Shown in pieces: positions 1-5,534 of a DNA stretch of 7,439 nt. Below the pieces are notes generated by a model. That model was not told the DNA's origin. It worked only from the letters and a program-made list of their open reading frames with translations, and did not search any database. The position numbers were made by a program, and so were the translations under genes. Source of the stretch: UBA10002 sp964373775 (lineage in GTDB: Bacteria; Patescibacteriota; Minisyncoccia; Phycocordibacterales; UBA10002); the NCBI GenBank assembly GCA_964373775.1, contig CAYJWA010000040.1, positions 1 through 7,439 on the forward strand. Reading direction: 5' to 3'. The number at the start of each line of letters is the position of its first letter. Position 1 is the first letter of the stretch.

Positions 1-23
1 AGTTTCCTTCCGGTCAAAAAAAC

Positions 24-71
24 GGGTTAGGGTTAGGGTTAGGGTTAGGGTTAGGGTTAGGGTTAGGATTA
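24..71. repeat. Telomere-like hexamer array (GGGTTA)7 plus one variant unit
   Basis: Seven perfect GGGTTA units run without interruption from 24 to 65, followed by one GGATTA unit (66-71). The unit is identical to the vertebrate-type telomere repeat TTAGGG. It lies 3' of the minus-strand nrdA gene, so an nrdA read-through transcript would carry the C-rich version, while the plus strand is G-rich with more than four GGG runs spaced by three bases, which is the classic layout for a G-quadruplex. Degenerate copies continue to about 103. Function is unknown; it could be a slippage-prone microsatellite, a transcription or replication pause site, or a protein-binding array. Confidence 0.93.
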
Positions 72-75
72 GGAT

Positions 76-147
76 GCCGGAATAGGTTAGGGTTTGGGTT
101 AAGAATCACGGAGCCTCTCCTAACCTTAACCTTTAGACCAATCCGGC
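76..147. repeat. Compound inverted repeat built from degenerate TTAGGG-type hexamers, 3' of nrdA
   Basis: GCCGGA (76-81) pairs with TCCGGC (142-147), and inside it GGTTAGG (85-91) pairs with CCTAACC (119-125). Both arms carry degenerate GGTTAG-like hexamers in opposite orientation, and further CCTAAC/CTTAAC-type units continue to about 165, including the palindrome TTAAGCTTAA (151-160). Transcribed from nrdA it would give a stem-loop about 20 bases after the stop, but no U-run follows, so it does not look like a standard intrinsic terminator. It may protect the mRNA 3' end or simply be a folded-back part of the adjacent array. Confidence 0.6.
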
Positions 148-165
148 TTCTTAAGCTTAACCTAA

Positions 166-2865
166 TCACTGACAGTTGTCACAGATAATCTTTTCCTGCG
201 GGTCTTCGGGGCCATTTACTCCGCTGCCAACCGCAACCGAGCTGAATCCGCGGCCAGAGGGTACCGCGGCGGCTTTCTCCATCGCGTCTGCCTTGGCAAG
301 AACTTGTTCTACCGTCAATGCCGATGTTGCCGCGGCTCCTGCGGTATTCGCCCCCGCCGACATTACCGCAACCTCGGAAGTCACGGATGCGTCAGACATC
401 TTGGCAATATCGGGACTGGGACGCGGAGTCATAAGCGGCGGCTGAAGCTTCGTGATGCCGCCGAATGCCGCGGGAGCCCCCTCTTTCTTAAATGCCGCGG
501 CGAAACCGACCTTACCCAGTTTCTCCGCCTTGTTCACACGGACGGTGGATTGTTCCGCTGTGTGCCGCGGCTTCATGTGAAGGTAGTAAGTGGTTTTCAC
601 CCCTTTCTCCCATGCGCTCTGGTAAATCTTCATTGTCTCGTCAATGTCGCGCGTCTCCAGATACATGTTGCGCGAAAGCGCTTGGTCAACCCATTTCTGC
701 GCCCGTGCCGCAACCTCAATGAACGCATGAGGCGAGGTGGTAAACGAGGTCTTATAAATCCTCTTGATGTGCTCCGGAATCTCCGCGATGTCTGATATGT
801 CTCCCTGCGTTTCAATAATCTCGTCGCGCACCTTCTCCCAGAGCCCCATGTTTTTCAAATCAAGCACGAGATTGTGATTGATGTCCAAGTACTTCCCGGA
901 AATCTTGTTGCGCGAGAAAACTTGAGCGAAGCGCGGGTCAATCCCCGGCGTCGTCCCTGCGACAAGCCCAATATTCGCGTTCGGCGCCACGGCCATTAGA
1001 GTCGCGTTCCGCATCCCTCTCTTTACCTTTGCGCGAAGAAGGTCCCAATTCAACCCGCGGTGCCGGCTCTCTTTGGAAACCGTAAGCGGAGCTCCGCGGT
1101 CGCGTTCAAGCGCAGACAGTGTGTCAATCGGCACAAGACCCTGCGACCAGCAGGAGCCGGCAAAATGCTGATAACTCCCCCGCTCCTCTGCGAGGTTCGC
1201 GCTCTCGTCAATCGCCATGTAGCTCACGAACTCAAAAATCCGGTCGGCAAAATCCGCTGCGTGAGCGCTGTCGTAGGCAAGCCCGAGCTTCTCCAATGTA
1301 TCCGCAAACCCCATGACGCCAAGACCAACGGCGCGGTTTTCGCGGTCGCTCGCCTCGGCTTCTTTAACAGGCAACACATTGATGTCAATGAGATTGTCCA
1401 ACTGGCGCACCGCGAATCGCACCGAGATTTCCAGCCGCCCCCAGTTGATTTCTTTGTTATGCACATGCGCGGCGAGGTTGATGGAGGCAAGGTTGCAAAC
1501 GGCAATATGCTCCTTGTCCTGCGGGAGCGTAATCTCGGTGCAGAGATTGGACATATGAATCGTGCCGGTGTTGTTATTGAGCGCGCGAAGGTTAATCGCG
1601 TCTTTCCACGTGAGCCACGGATGCGAGGTCGTCTGGAGCGAGACGAGAATCTGACGAAATTGCTCGCGAGCGGGGACTTTGCGAAAGACGCGCAATTTCC
1701 CGGCCTCCGCAAGCCCGATATACTCGTTATACCGCTTGGTAAAGGCCTCCCCGTAGAGTTCGTTCAAGTCCGCAGTCTCCTTCGGGTCAAACATATACCA
1801 ATCCCCGCCGCCCGCGACGCGGCGCATAAACTCATCGGAGAGAAAGACGGCGGTGTTAGCGGTGCGCATGCGCAGATAGTCGTCGCCGGCGTTGTGCTTC
1901 CAGTCCAAAAATTCGGGGAAATCATAGTGCCAATTCTCCAGGTAGAAACAGAGCGCCCCTTTCTTCTTGCCGCCCCGCTGGACGGCGCGAATCGCGGTGT
2001 CAATAATCTTCGCAAACGGCGTCGGGCCGCTTGATGTCGTGTTGTTGGAGGAGAGTGGCGACCCCGCGGCGCGCAGTTTCGTGATGGAGGCGCCGATGCC
2101 TCCGCTCGCCTTGGAGAGCTTTATCACATCTGCGACTGATTTGGCGATATGCTCAATGTCGTCATGAATCTCCAAAAGAAAACAGTTGGAGAGTGCGGGG
2201 CGCGGCGTGCCGGCATGGATATTGGTGGAGCCGCCGGCGAGGTATTCCAGCCGCGACATGCGGTCGTAAAACTTCTTTGCCCACTCGGTCGGGTTCTTCT
2301 CGTTGTAGGAGAGCCCCATCGCGATGCGCATGAAAAAATACTGCGGCGTTTCGCGGGGGTTTTGCTCTTTGTCTTTAACCGCATAACGATTGAGAAGCGA
2401 GGAGAGTCCCGCGTACACAAAGAGTTCGTCCCGTTCAATATCAAGCGCATTCGCGAGCCGCTCCAAGTCGTAGCACTCCTTCATGCGAGGGTCTAAGAGT
2501 CCTTCAGCGACGCCTTGCGTGATGTAGCGGATAAACCTGTCGCGGTGCATCTTCTCAAGCGTCTCTTCTTTATTCTCAAACTCCCCGACCACGCGGCGGT
2601 ACACGGTCTTCAAAAGAAGGCGCGTGGCAACTTTGTCGTATTCAATATCCTCTTTGACATTCTGGATAGCGGCGTTAATGGTCGCCTGATCCATCTCCTC
2701 GGTCGTGATGCCGTCGTAAAGCGTTAGCTTCGTCTCGGTGGCAACCTGCGTCACCATTGAAATCGGGTCAGAGAGTCCCTGGCAGGCGCGTTCAATGGAG
2801 CGGTTGATTCTGTCCGCATTAAAGGGCTCCCGTGTTCCGTCTCGCTTGGTGATGAAGATTTCCAT
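166..2865 (-). CDS. nrdA: Ribonucleoside-diphosphate reductase, large (alpha) subunit, class I
   Basis: Catalyses reduction of ribonucleotides to deoxyribonucleotides for DNA synthesis, as a cytosolic complex with a radical-generating NrdB subunit. The 899-aa protein starts with an ATP-cone (about 1-92), then the RNR all-alpha and barrel domains. Visible key residues: C228 (LSNCF) and C457 (VCNLASINL), the active-site redox pair; thiyl site N440-L-C442-T-E444; and tandem Y760-Y761 (TTYYLH), matching E. coli Y730/Y731 of the radical-transfer path, which argues for class I rather than B12-dependent class II. The C-terminus ends CDNCQ (C895, C898), the swinging-arm dithiol. Between about 785 and 885 lies a long Ala/Ser/Pro-rich linker, unusually long for the family. 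The start fits the ATP-cone beginning (MEIFITKRDG); only a weak GAG lies upstream. No NrdR box or nrdB was found here; nrdB may lie beyond the left edge. Confidence 0.97.
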   Translation of the reverse strand: MEIFITKRDGTREPFNADRINRSIERACQGLSDPISMVTQVATETKLTLYDGITTEEMDQATINAAIQNVKEDIEYDKVATRLLLKTVYRRVVGEFENKEETLEKMHRDRFIRYITQGVAEGLLDPRMKECYDLERLANALDIERDELFVYAGLSSLLNRYAVKDKEQNPRETPQYFFMRIAMGLSYNEKNPTEWAKKFYDRMSRLEYLAGGSTNIHAGTPRPALSNCFLLEIHDDIEHIAKSVADVIKLSKASGGIGASITKLRAAGSPLSSNNTTSSGPTPFAKIIDTAIRAVQRGGKKKGALCFYLENWHYDFPEFLDWKHNAGDDYLRMRTANTAVFLSDEFMRRVAGGGDWYMFDPKETADLNELYGEAFTKRYNEYIGLAEAGKLRVFRKVPAREQFRQILVSLQTTSHPWLTWKDAINLRALNNNTGTIHMSNLCTEITLPQDKEHIAVCNLASINLAAHVHNKEINWGRLEISVRFAVRQLDNLIDINVLPVKEAEASDRENRAVGLGVMGFADTLEKLGLAYDSAHAADFADRIFEFVSYMAIDESANLAEERGSYQHFAGSCWSQGLVPIDTLSALERDRGAPLTVSKESRHRGLNWDLLRAKVKRGMRNATLMAVAPNANIGLVAGTTPGIDPRFAQVFSRNKISGKYLDINHNLVLDLKNMGLWEKVRDEIIETQGDISDIAEIPEHIKRIYKTSFTTSPHAFIEVAARAQKWVDQALSRNMYLETRDIDETMKIYQSAWEKGVKTTYYLHMKPRHTAEQSTVRVNKAEKLGKVGFAAAFKKEGAPAAFGGITKLQPPLMTPRPSPDIAKMSDASVTSEVAVMSAGANTAGAAATSALTVEQVLAKADAMEKAAAVPSGRGFSSVAVGSGVNGPEDPQEKIICDNCQ

Positions 2866-2886
2866 ATTTGAAAAAATCTCGAAATT

Positions 2887-2996
2887 CGAATATCGAAATT
2901 CGAAACAAATTCTAATACCAAAAAACTAAATTCCAAACGTAATCGTTTTGAATTTGAGATTTTGAATTTAAAGATTGTTTCGGATTTCGGATTTCG
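2887..2996. repeat. 110-bp imperfect palindrome of AT-rich CGAAATT-type units
   Basis: Two 53-base arms (2887-2939 and 2944-2996) are reverse complements at about 38 of 53 positions by manual ungapped alignment, around a TAAT loop flanked by the perfect stem AAACG/CGTTT. Each arm is itself made of loose 8-base units such as CGAAATTC or CGAAATCC. It lies directly upstream of the nrdA start and could form a long hairpin or cruciform. It may be a MITE-like or intergenic palindromic element rather than an nrdA regulatory site. No transposase is nearby. Confidence 0.8.
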
Positions 2997-3032
2997 TGCT
3001 TCGAATTTGGCTCCATTGTATCACCCAATCTT

Positions 3033-3098
3033 CCTTTGCAAGAGGGAAAAGAGCTGGGGAAAAGGGTTAGACCACAATGAAGAGGCCCCTTGCAAGAG
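3033..3098. repeat. Intergenic purine/pyrimidine palindromic repeat
   Basis: A near-identical 12-mer occurs at both ends, CCTTTGCAAGAG (3033-3044) and CCCTTGCAAGAG (3087-3098), each containing the palindrome TTGCAA. Between them lie purine blocks (GAGGGAAAAGAG, GGGGAAAAGGG). The layout of a pyrimidine arm, a short AT-rich loop and a purine arm followed by a second purine arm resembles the element inside the PAP2 gene at 5904-5940. It is probably a degenerate member of a dispersed short repeat family. Boundaries are approximate. Confidence 0.4.
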
Positions 3099-3123
3099 AC
3101 GCCGTGACAATTCAAAACTATGG

Positions 3124-3152
3124 TTGACAAAAAGTATTGACAAGCATACCAT
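3124..3152 (+). promoter_or_regulatory. Sigma70-like promoter driving a candidate RNA
   Basis: A perfect -35 TTGACA (3124-3129) is followed after 17 bases by TACCAT (3147-3152; 4 of 6 to TATAAT), predicting a start near 3159. Two further TTGACA boxes lie at 3137-3142 and 3164-3169 but lack good -10 partners. No plus-strand protein gene follows, so if the promoter is real it would drive the stem-loop region immediately downstream. Confidence 0.5.
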
Positions 3153-3159
3153 TGCTTTG

Positions 3160-3320
3160 TGCATTGACAGTAGCTCATCGCATGAGCGATAGCTGTCGGC
3201 CCATCCTCTTGTGAGGATGGGTGCCGCCGTAACAACGGACACATTGGCGAACTCGCTGTGGAAGCGAAGTCGATTATCTGCCTATAAAGTACAACGGATA
3301 AAAAACAGTGTTTTCGTGGA
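3160..3320 (+). ncRNA. Candidate structured non-coding RNA (family not recognised)
   Basis: Just after a sigma70-like promoter there is a run of stem-loops. First, GACAG (3166-3170) pairs with CTGTC (3193-3197), enclosing GCTCAT/ATGAGC with a CGC loop. Second, CCCATCCTC (3200-3208) and GAGGATGGG (3213-3221) form a perfect 9-bp stem with a TTGT loop. Third is a small CCGT/ACGG hairpin (3227-3238). An AT-rich AAAAC/GTTTT stem lies near 3303-3315. I looked for hallmarks of SRP RNA, RNase P RNA, tmRNA and 6S RNA and did not find them. Several blocks (3226-3298) recur at 5211-5280. There is no protein-coding signal here. The 3' end is a guess, and the region could instead be a repeat element or an untranslated regulatory region. 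Confidence 0.4.
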
Positions 3321-3460
3321 GAGGCTTCAGGCGAATCCTTGATTGTTCCGGCGGCTTTTCTTTTTTCTATTTCTTCTGCCCTCTGTTCGCATTTCGTATC
3401 TGTTTTGTAATTGAGGAGCGAAGGCGACGAAATACGAGAAGCAGTAATGTATTCGATTGT

Positions 3461-4381
3461 CTACAAACTCATATTCCGCACCACTTCGGCATCTACGACA
3501 AGTACATTTTGCAGGGTTTTCTCCTCCTCGCGGAGCGCGCCGTAAAAACGGACCGCGTCGCCCGCGACGAACCGCGCGAGTTGCGCGGGAGCGCGATTCT
3601 TCTTGAGCACCTCGGTCTTTTCAGACACCATAACCGTGTAGTCGGCGCCGCCAACAGTCACAATCAGCGTGGCGGGGAGTTGCGCCGCGCGCGCTTCGTT
3701 GAGTACTCCCTCGTAATTGCGCGGCGCGAACTCGTTTCTCGGCTGAAACACAATGAGTTCCTGTGCCGTCAGTATGTTGCTTGCGTAGTCATAGGTGCCG
3801 GCCGCGCGGGGAATCGCGTCTCCTCGTTGCAGCAATCCGAACGGAATAACGACCGCGCCCTTCCGTATTGTTGAGGAGGACGCCATGCGAACCGAAATGG
3901 TCTGATTCTGCGGAGTCCGGAGCAGAAAGTTCAACGGATTAACTTCCGTAACCACGCCAAGAAAGACGGCGGACTCTTCCTGCAGGGACCAATCCTTGAT
4001 GCTCTTTGCCGTCAGCCCGAAAAAATCAGAACCCACAAAAAACTCGCCCTCCACATCCAAGTAGTCGCCCATTCTTATATCAGAGACCCGCGCGTTTCCG
4101 CCGTAGCGCTTCGTAACCTGTGTTCCGGCATCCGTCTTCATGGTCCAGCGAAGCGGCATCGTTCCCCACTTGGTCGTGAGGAACAAAGTAGTATTGAGAA
4201 TCTGGTCAACTTTTGCGCTCCGCACCGCCATAGTCCCATCCGGCCTGATGTGCACTTCCGGCTTCCCTGCCCCCACACTTCCGGGATTATAGTCAGTCAG
4301 CAACGCAAGCGCAAAAAAGGGAAGGAGTGCAACCAACAACACAAAAAAAATGGCTGTCTTCATTGAGAAAGAGTGTAGCAT
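3461..4381 (-). CDS. Exported or membrane-anchored protein with three DUF5666-like beta domains
   Basis: 306 aa. An N-terminal hydrophobic segment (about residues 8-28, after M7-K8) is a signal peptide or membrane anchor, so the rest should lie outside the cytoplasmic membrane. Three successive beta-rich units follow at about 51-132, 137-213 and 222-302. Each has the pattern of a strand opening (VDQILN, GVVTEV, GVLNEA), a threonine/valine-rich middle and a G-D-X-(V/L/I) block (MGDYLDVEGEF, RGDAI, AGDAVRFYGAL), which resembles the OB-like DUF5666 repeats common in Patescibacteria. No catalytic motif is visible and the function is unknown. Two starts are possible: the first ATG (4379-4381) has a GAGAG upstream, while M7 (4361-4363) gives a cleaner signal peptide without a Shine-Dalgarno. 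It is divergent from the 4496 operon with a 114-bp gap. Confidence 0.85.
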   Translation of the reverse strand: MLHSFSMKTAIFFVLLVALLPFFALALLTDYNPGSVGAGKPEVHIRPDGTMAVRSAKVDQILNTTLFLTTKWGTMPLRWTMKTDAGTQVTKRYGGNARVSDIRMGDYLDVEGEFFVGSDFFGLTAKSIKDWSLQEESAVFLGVVTEVNPLNFLLRTPQNQTISVRMASSSTIRKGAVVIPFGLLQRGDAIPRAAGTYDYASNILTAQELIVFQPRNEFAPRNYEGVLNEARAAQLPATLIVTVGGADYTVMVSEKTEVLKKNRAPAQLARFVAGDAVRFYGALREEEKTLQNVLVVDAEVVRNMSL

Positions 4382-4420
4382 AGAGCGTCTCTCTTATCCA
4401 TAACCCTTGGCTTCGAAAAA

Positions 4421-4488
4421 TTGACTTCCTCTATATACGGTTATAGTATATGGTGGTAAGAAACTGTTATAATTAAAGCTGTTATACT
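4421..4488 (+). promoter_or_regulatory. Promoter region of the protease operon with repeated extended -10 boxes
   Basis: Three similar motifs precede the operon: GGTTATAGTATA (4439-4450), TGTTATAATTAA (4465-4476) and TGTTATACTTAA (4480-4491). The second contains a perfect extended -10 (TG-T-TATAAT, -10 at 4468-4473) and the third TG-T-TATACT (4483-4488). A -35-like TTGACT (4421-4426) pairs at 15-17 bases with the first motif. Starts from the third box would fall at about 4495, directly at the ATG (4496). The reverse complement of 4445-4450 is TATACT, a possible -10 for the divergent gene ending at 3461. Confidence 0.6.
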
Positions 4489-4491
4489 TAA
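4464..4491 (+). repeat. Tandem promoter-like direct repeat
   Basis: CTGTTATAATTAA (4464-4476) is followed 15 bp later by CTGTTATACTTAA (4479-4491), with one mismatch over 13 bases. Each copy holds an extended -10 sequence. A 15-bp spacing of near-identical AT-rich sites also suits a repressor operator, so this may be a duplicated promoter, an operator pair, or both. Confidence 0.65.
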
Positions 4492-4495
4492 CAAC

Positions 4496-4789
4496 ATGAC
4501 TAACCCCGCACACAACAACAATTTAATAAAGAACGCGGATATTCAGAGAATTGCCGAGGAGGGCGCAAAAATCTATGCCCGCATTAAGGTTAATTATGAC
4601 CCGAAAGAAAAAGGGAAATTTTTAGCCATTGATATCGGAAGCAAAAAAGCGTATGTAGGAAGCACGAGCGCAGGGGCTTTGGAATTAGCGAGAAGCAAAC
4701 ACCCAAATAAAATCTTTTATGTGGTAAAAATCGGTTTTGATGTTGCAGAAACAATGGCCAAGTCCTTTATTGATAATCACAAAAGGTAA
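4496..4789 (+). CDS. Small conserved-type protein (DUF5678-like), partner of the downstream protease
   Basis: 97 aa, cytosolic, with no signal or membrane segment. Residues 10-34 look like a charged helix. Residues 41-80 form a compact beta-alpha-beta pattern: KFLAIDIGSKKAYVG, a helix with ALELARSKHP, then NKIFYVVKIG. This layout resembles DUF5678-type small proteins; that assignment is from memory of the pattern and is tentative. No catalytic residues are apparent. It is the first gene of a two-gene operon, with its stop 2 bp before the protease start. No Shine-Dalgarno precedes the ATG and the nearest -10 would put transcription start at the ATG, so translation is probably leaderless. It may be a substrate, inhibitor or targeting partner of the protease, but nothing in the sequence proves it. 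Confidence 0.8.
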   Translation: MTNPAHNNNLIKNADIQRIAEEGAKIYARIKVNYDPKEKGKFLAIDIGSKKAYVGSTSAGALELARSKHPNKIFYVVKIGFDVAETMAKSFIDNHKR

Positions 4790-4791
4790 AA

Positions 4792-5160
4792 ATGGTTCGC
4801 GGCGAATTTTACGAAAACATTCCGCTCGTTAAGATTATTGTGGCATGGGGTCAATCTGTCCAGACCCCGTATTTTATTTTGGATACGGGATTCACCGGCG
4901 ACCTCCAGGTAACACCGAAAATCGCCACCGAACTTGGATTACAAGTTACCGGCGTTACGCAGGCAAGAATCGCAAATGGCGATGTAATAAATGTTCCCGT
5001 TGCTCTGGCGCTCGCCTCAATGGAAGGCGCGACAAATTACATCAATGTGTTGATATCGGAAAGTATGCCGTTGGCGGGAATAAGTTTTCTAACAAAGTTT
5101 GGATATAAAGCCACTGTGAATTGCAAATATAGAACCGTGGTTCTTGAAATCTCCGTTTAA
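4792..5160 (+). CDS. Clan AA retropepsin-like aspartic protease (AF_0612-type)
   Basis: 122 aa, a single-domain retropepsin-like fold that would have to dimerise to build an active site. The signature D31-T32-G33-F34-T35-G36 lies in the expected place after the strand TPYFIL; D31 is the predicted catalytic aspartate. A second conserved turn appears as PLAGISFLTKFGYKATVN, where this family usually has LLG.dFL, so an Ala precedes the Gly. Length matches the small bacterial and archaeal family with a DTGF motif. There is no signal peptide, so it is cytosolic. The start ATG follows the upstream stop by 2 bp, with AAGG (4783-4786) as a usable ribosome site inside the upstream gene, which suggests coupled translation. 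The substrate is unknown; the adjacent 97-aa protein is the obvious candidate partner. Confidence 0.85.
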   Translation: MVRGEFYENIPLVKIIVAWGQSVQTPYFILDTGFTGDLQVTPKIATELGLQVTGVTQARIANGDVINVPVALALASMEGATNYINVLISESMPLAGISFLTKFGYKATVNCKYRTVVLEISV

Positions 5161-5173
5161 GATTGAGAATGTG

Positions 5174-5358
5174 TTCCGTGTCAGTTCAGCGCTGTGCCCG
5201 TCCGTAGTTCGCCGTTGCGGACGGAGGCGGGTCCTTGCCTGCCCCGTGGGAGCGAAGCGATTTTACCCAGCACCAACGGAAGTTTGTGCTAGGTTTAAAG
5301 CGTGTGGAGGTCTAACCTCAACAAGACGACGGACTGGGGTCAATTCCGTGTTACTTTA
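5174..5358. repeat. Structured intergenic block bounded by REP-like direct repeats
   Basis: A 15-base motif TTCCGTGTCAGTTCA (5174-5188) recurs in the same orientation as TTCCGTGTTACTTTA (5344-5358), 12 of 15 identical. The right copy is preceded by GGGGTCAA (5337-5344), a form typical of REP sequences linked to Y1 (RAYT) transposases. Between them lie hairpins: CCGTCCG/CGGACGG (5198-5204/5218-5224), an imperfect AGCAC..AAC/GTT..GTGCT stem with a GGAA loop near 5270-5292, and GAGGT/ACCTC at about 5308-5320. No transposase is present. The block fills most of the gap after the protease gene and may include its 3' end signal, but no T-run follows the first hairpin. Confidence 0.4.
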
Positions 5359-5464
5359 CAAAGAACGCATAGGAAAAGATGAGCGCGGACAGAACCATCC
5401 CGGCGCTAAGAAGGAGCGCGGCGCCGAGGATTGCATTGCGGAAGTTGTTAGAAAGCGGAGGCAA
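5351..5464 (-). CDS. Possible 37-aa single-pass membrane peptide (or remnant of a gene)
   Basis: On the minus strand, downstream of the PAP2 gene, an open frame reads PPLSNNFRNAILGAALLLSA, continues GMVLSALIFSYAFFVK and ends with TAA at 5351-5353. It is a hydrophilic start followed by about 25 hydrophobic residues with small-residue spacing (a transmembrane helix) and a terminal lysine. The only start upstream of the helix is TTG (5462-5464), and no Shine-Dalgarno is visible. The frame remains open a few codons further, into the heptamer array, before meeting a stop. It looks more protein-like than the neighbouring shadow frames but may be the 3' end of a gene whose start was lost at the repeat. 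I do not recognise a family. Confidence 0.3.
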   Translation of the reverse strand: MPPLSNNFRNAILGAALLLSAGMVLSALIFSYAFFVK

Positions 5465-5470
5465 GGGAGT

Positions 5471-5512
5471 AGCTGAAAGTTAAAAGTTGCAAGTTAAAAG
5501 CTGAAAGCTGAA
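5471..5512. repeat. Heptamer tandem array, six in-phase units
   Basis: Six consecutive 7-base units follow the pattern AG(C/T)T(G/A)(A/C)A: AGCTGAA, AGTTAAA, AGTTGCA, AGTTAAA, AGCTGAA, AGCTGAA, and a further GCTGAAAG follows at 5516-5523. Variation is confined to the third, fifth and sixth positions. It ends 22 bp before the PAP2 stop codon. Short heptamer arrays of this sort are known between genes in cyanobacteria (STRR sequences); whether this one is related in origin is unknown. There is no spacer structure, so it is not a CRISPR. Confidence 0.85.
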
Positions 5513-5534
5513 GGGGCTGAAAGAAGTATCTACC

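Noticed and set aside
1060..2034. 324-codon open frame on the plus strand
   Set aside because: It lies wholly antisense to nrdA, whose protein shows all catalytic residues; the antisense product shows no family features.
166..2865. Class II (B12-dependent) NrdJ as the identity
   Set aside because: The tandem tyrosines at 760-761 match the radical-transfer pair of class I enzymes, and the chain ends in a class I type redox tail; class I is favoured.
2866..3200. NrdR-box search upstream of nrdA
   Set aside because: No paired ACAC..GTGT-type 16-bp sites were seen; only AT-rich repeat units and TTGACA boxes.
2912..3244. Minus-strand frames of 73-110 codons and a plus-strand frame of 76 codons between nrdA and the exported protein
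   Set aside because: They translate through the palindrome and repeat arms (products rich in repeat-derived words) and overlap the stem-loop region; no coding signal.
3160..3320. SRP RNA, RNase P RNA, tmRNA or 6S RNA
   Set aside because: No GGAA-loop SRP helix 8 motif, no RNase P conserved core, no tRNA-like ends with tag frame, and no long central bubble with closing stem could be recognised.
3308..3874. 188-codon plus-strand frame
   Set aside because: Mostly antisense to the DUF5666-like gene, with a low-complexity start; no start signal or family pattern.
5144..5476. 110-codon plus-strand frame after the protease
   Set aside because: It runs through several hairpins and REP-like motifs, is Arg/Cys-rich with no pattern, and overlaps the protease stop.
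5471..5512. CRISPR-like array
   Set aside because: Units are 7 bp with no spacers, and no cas genes are nearby.
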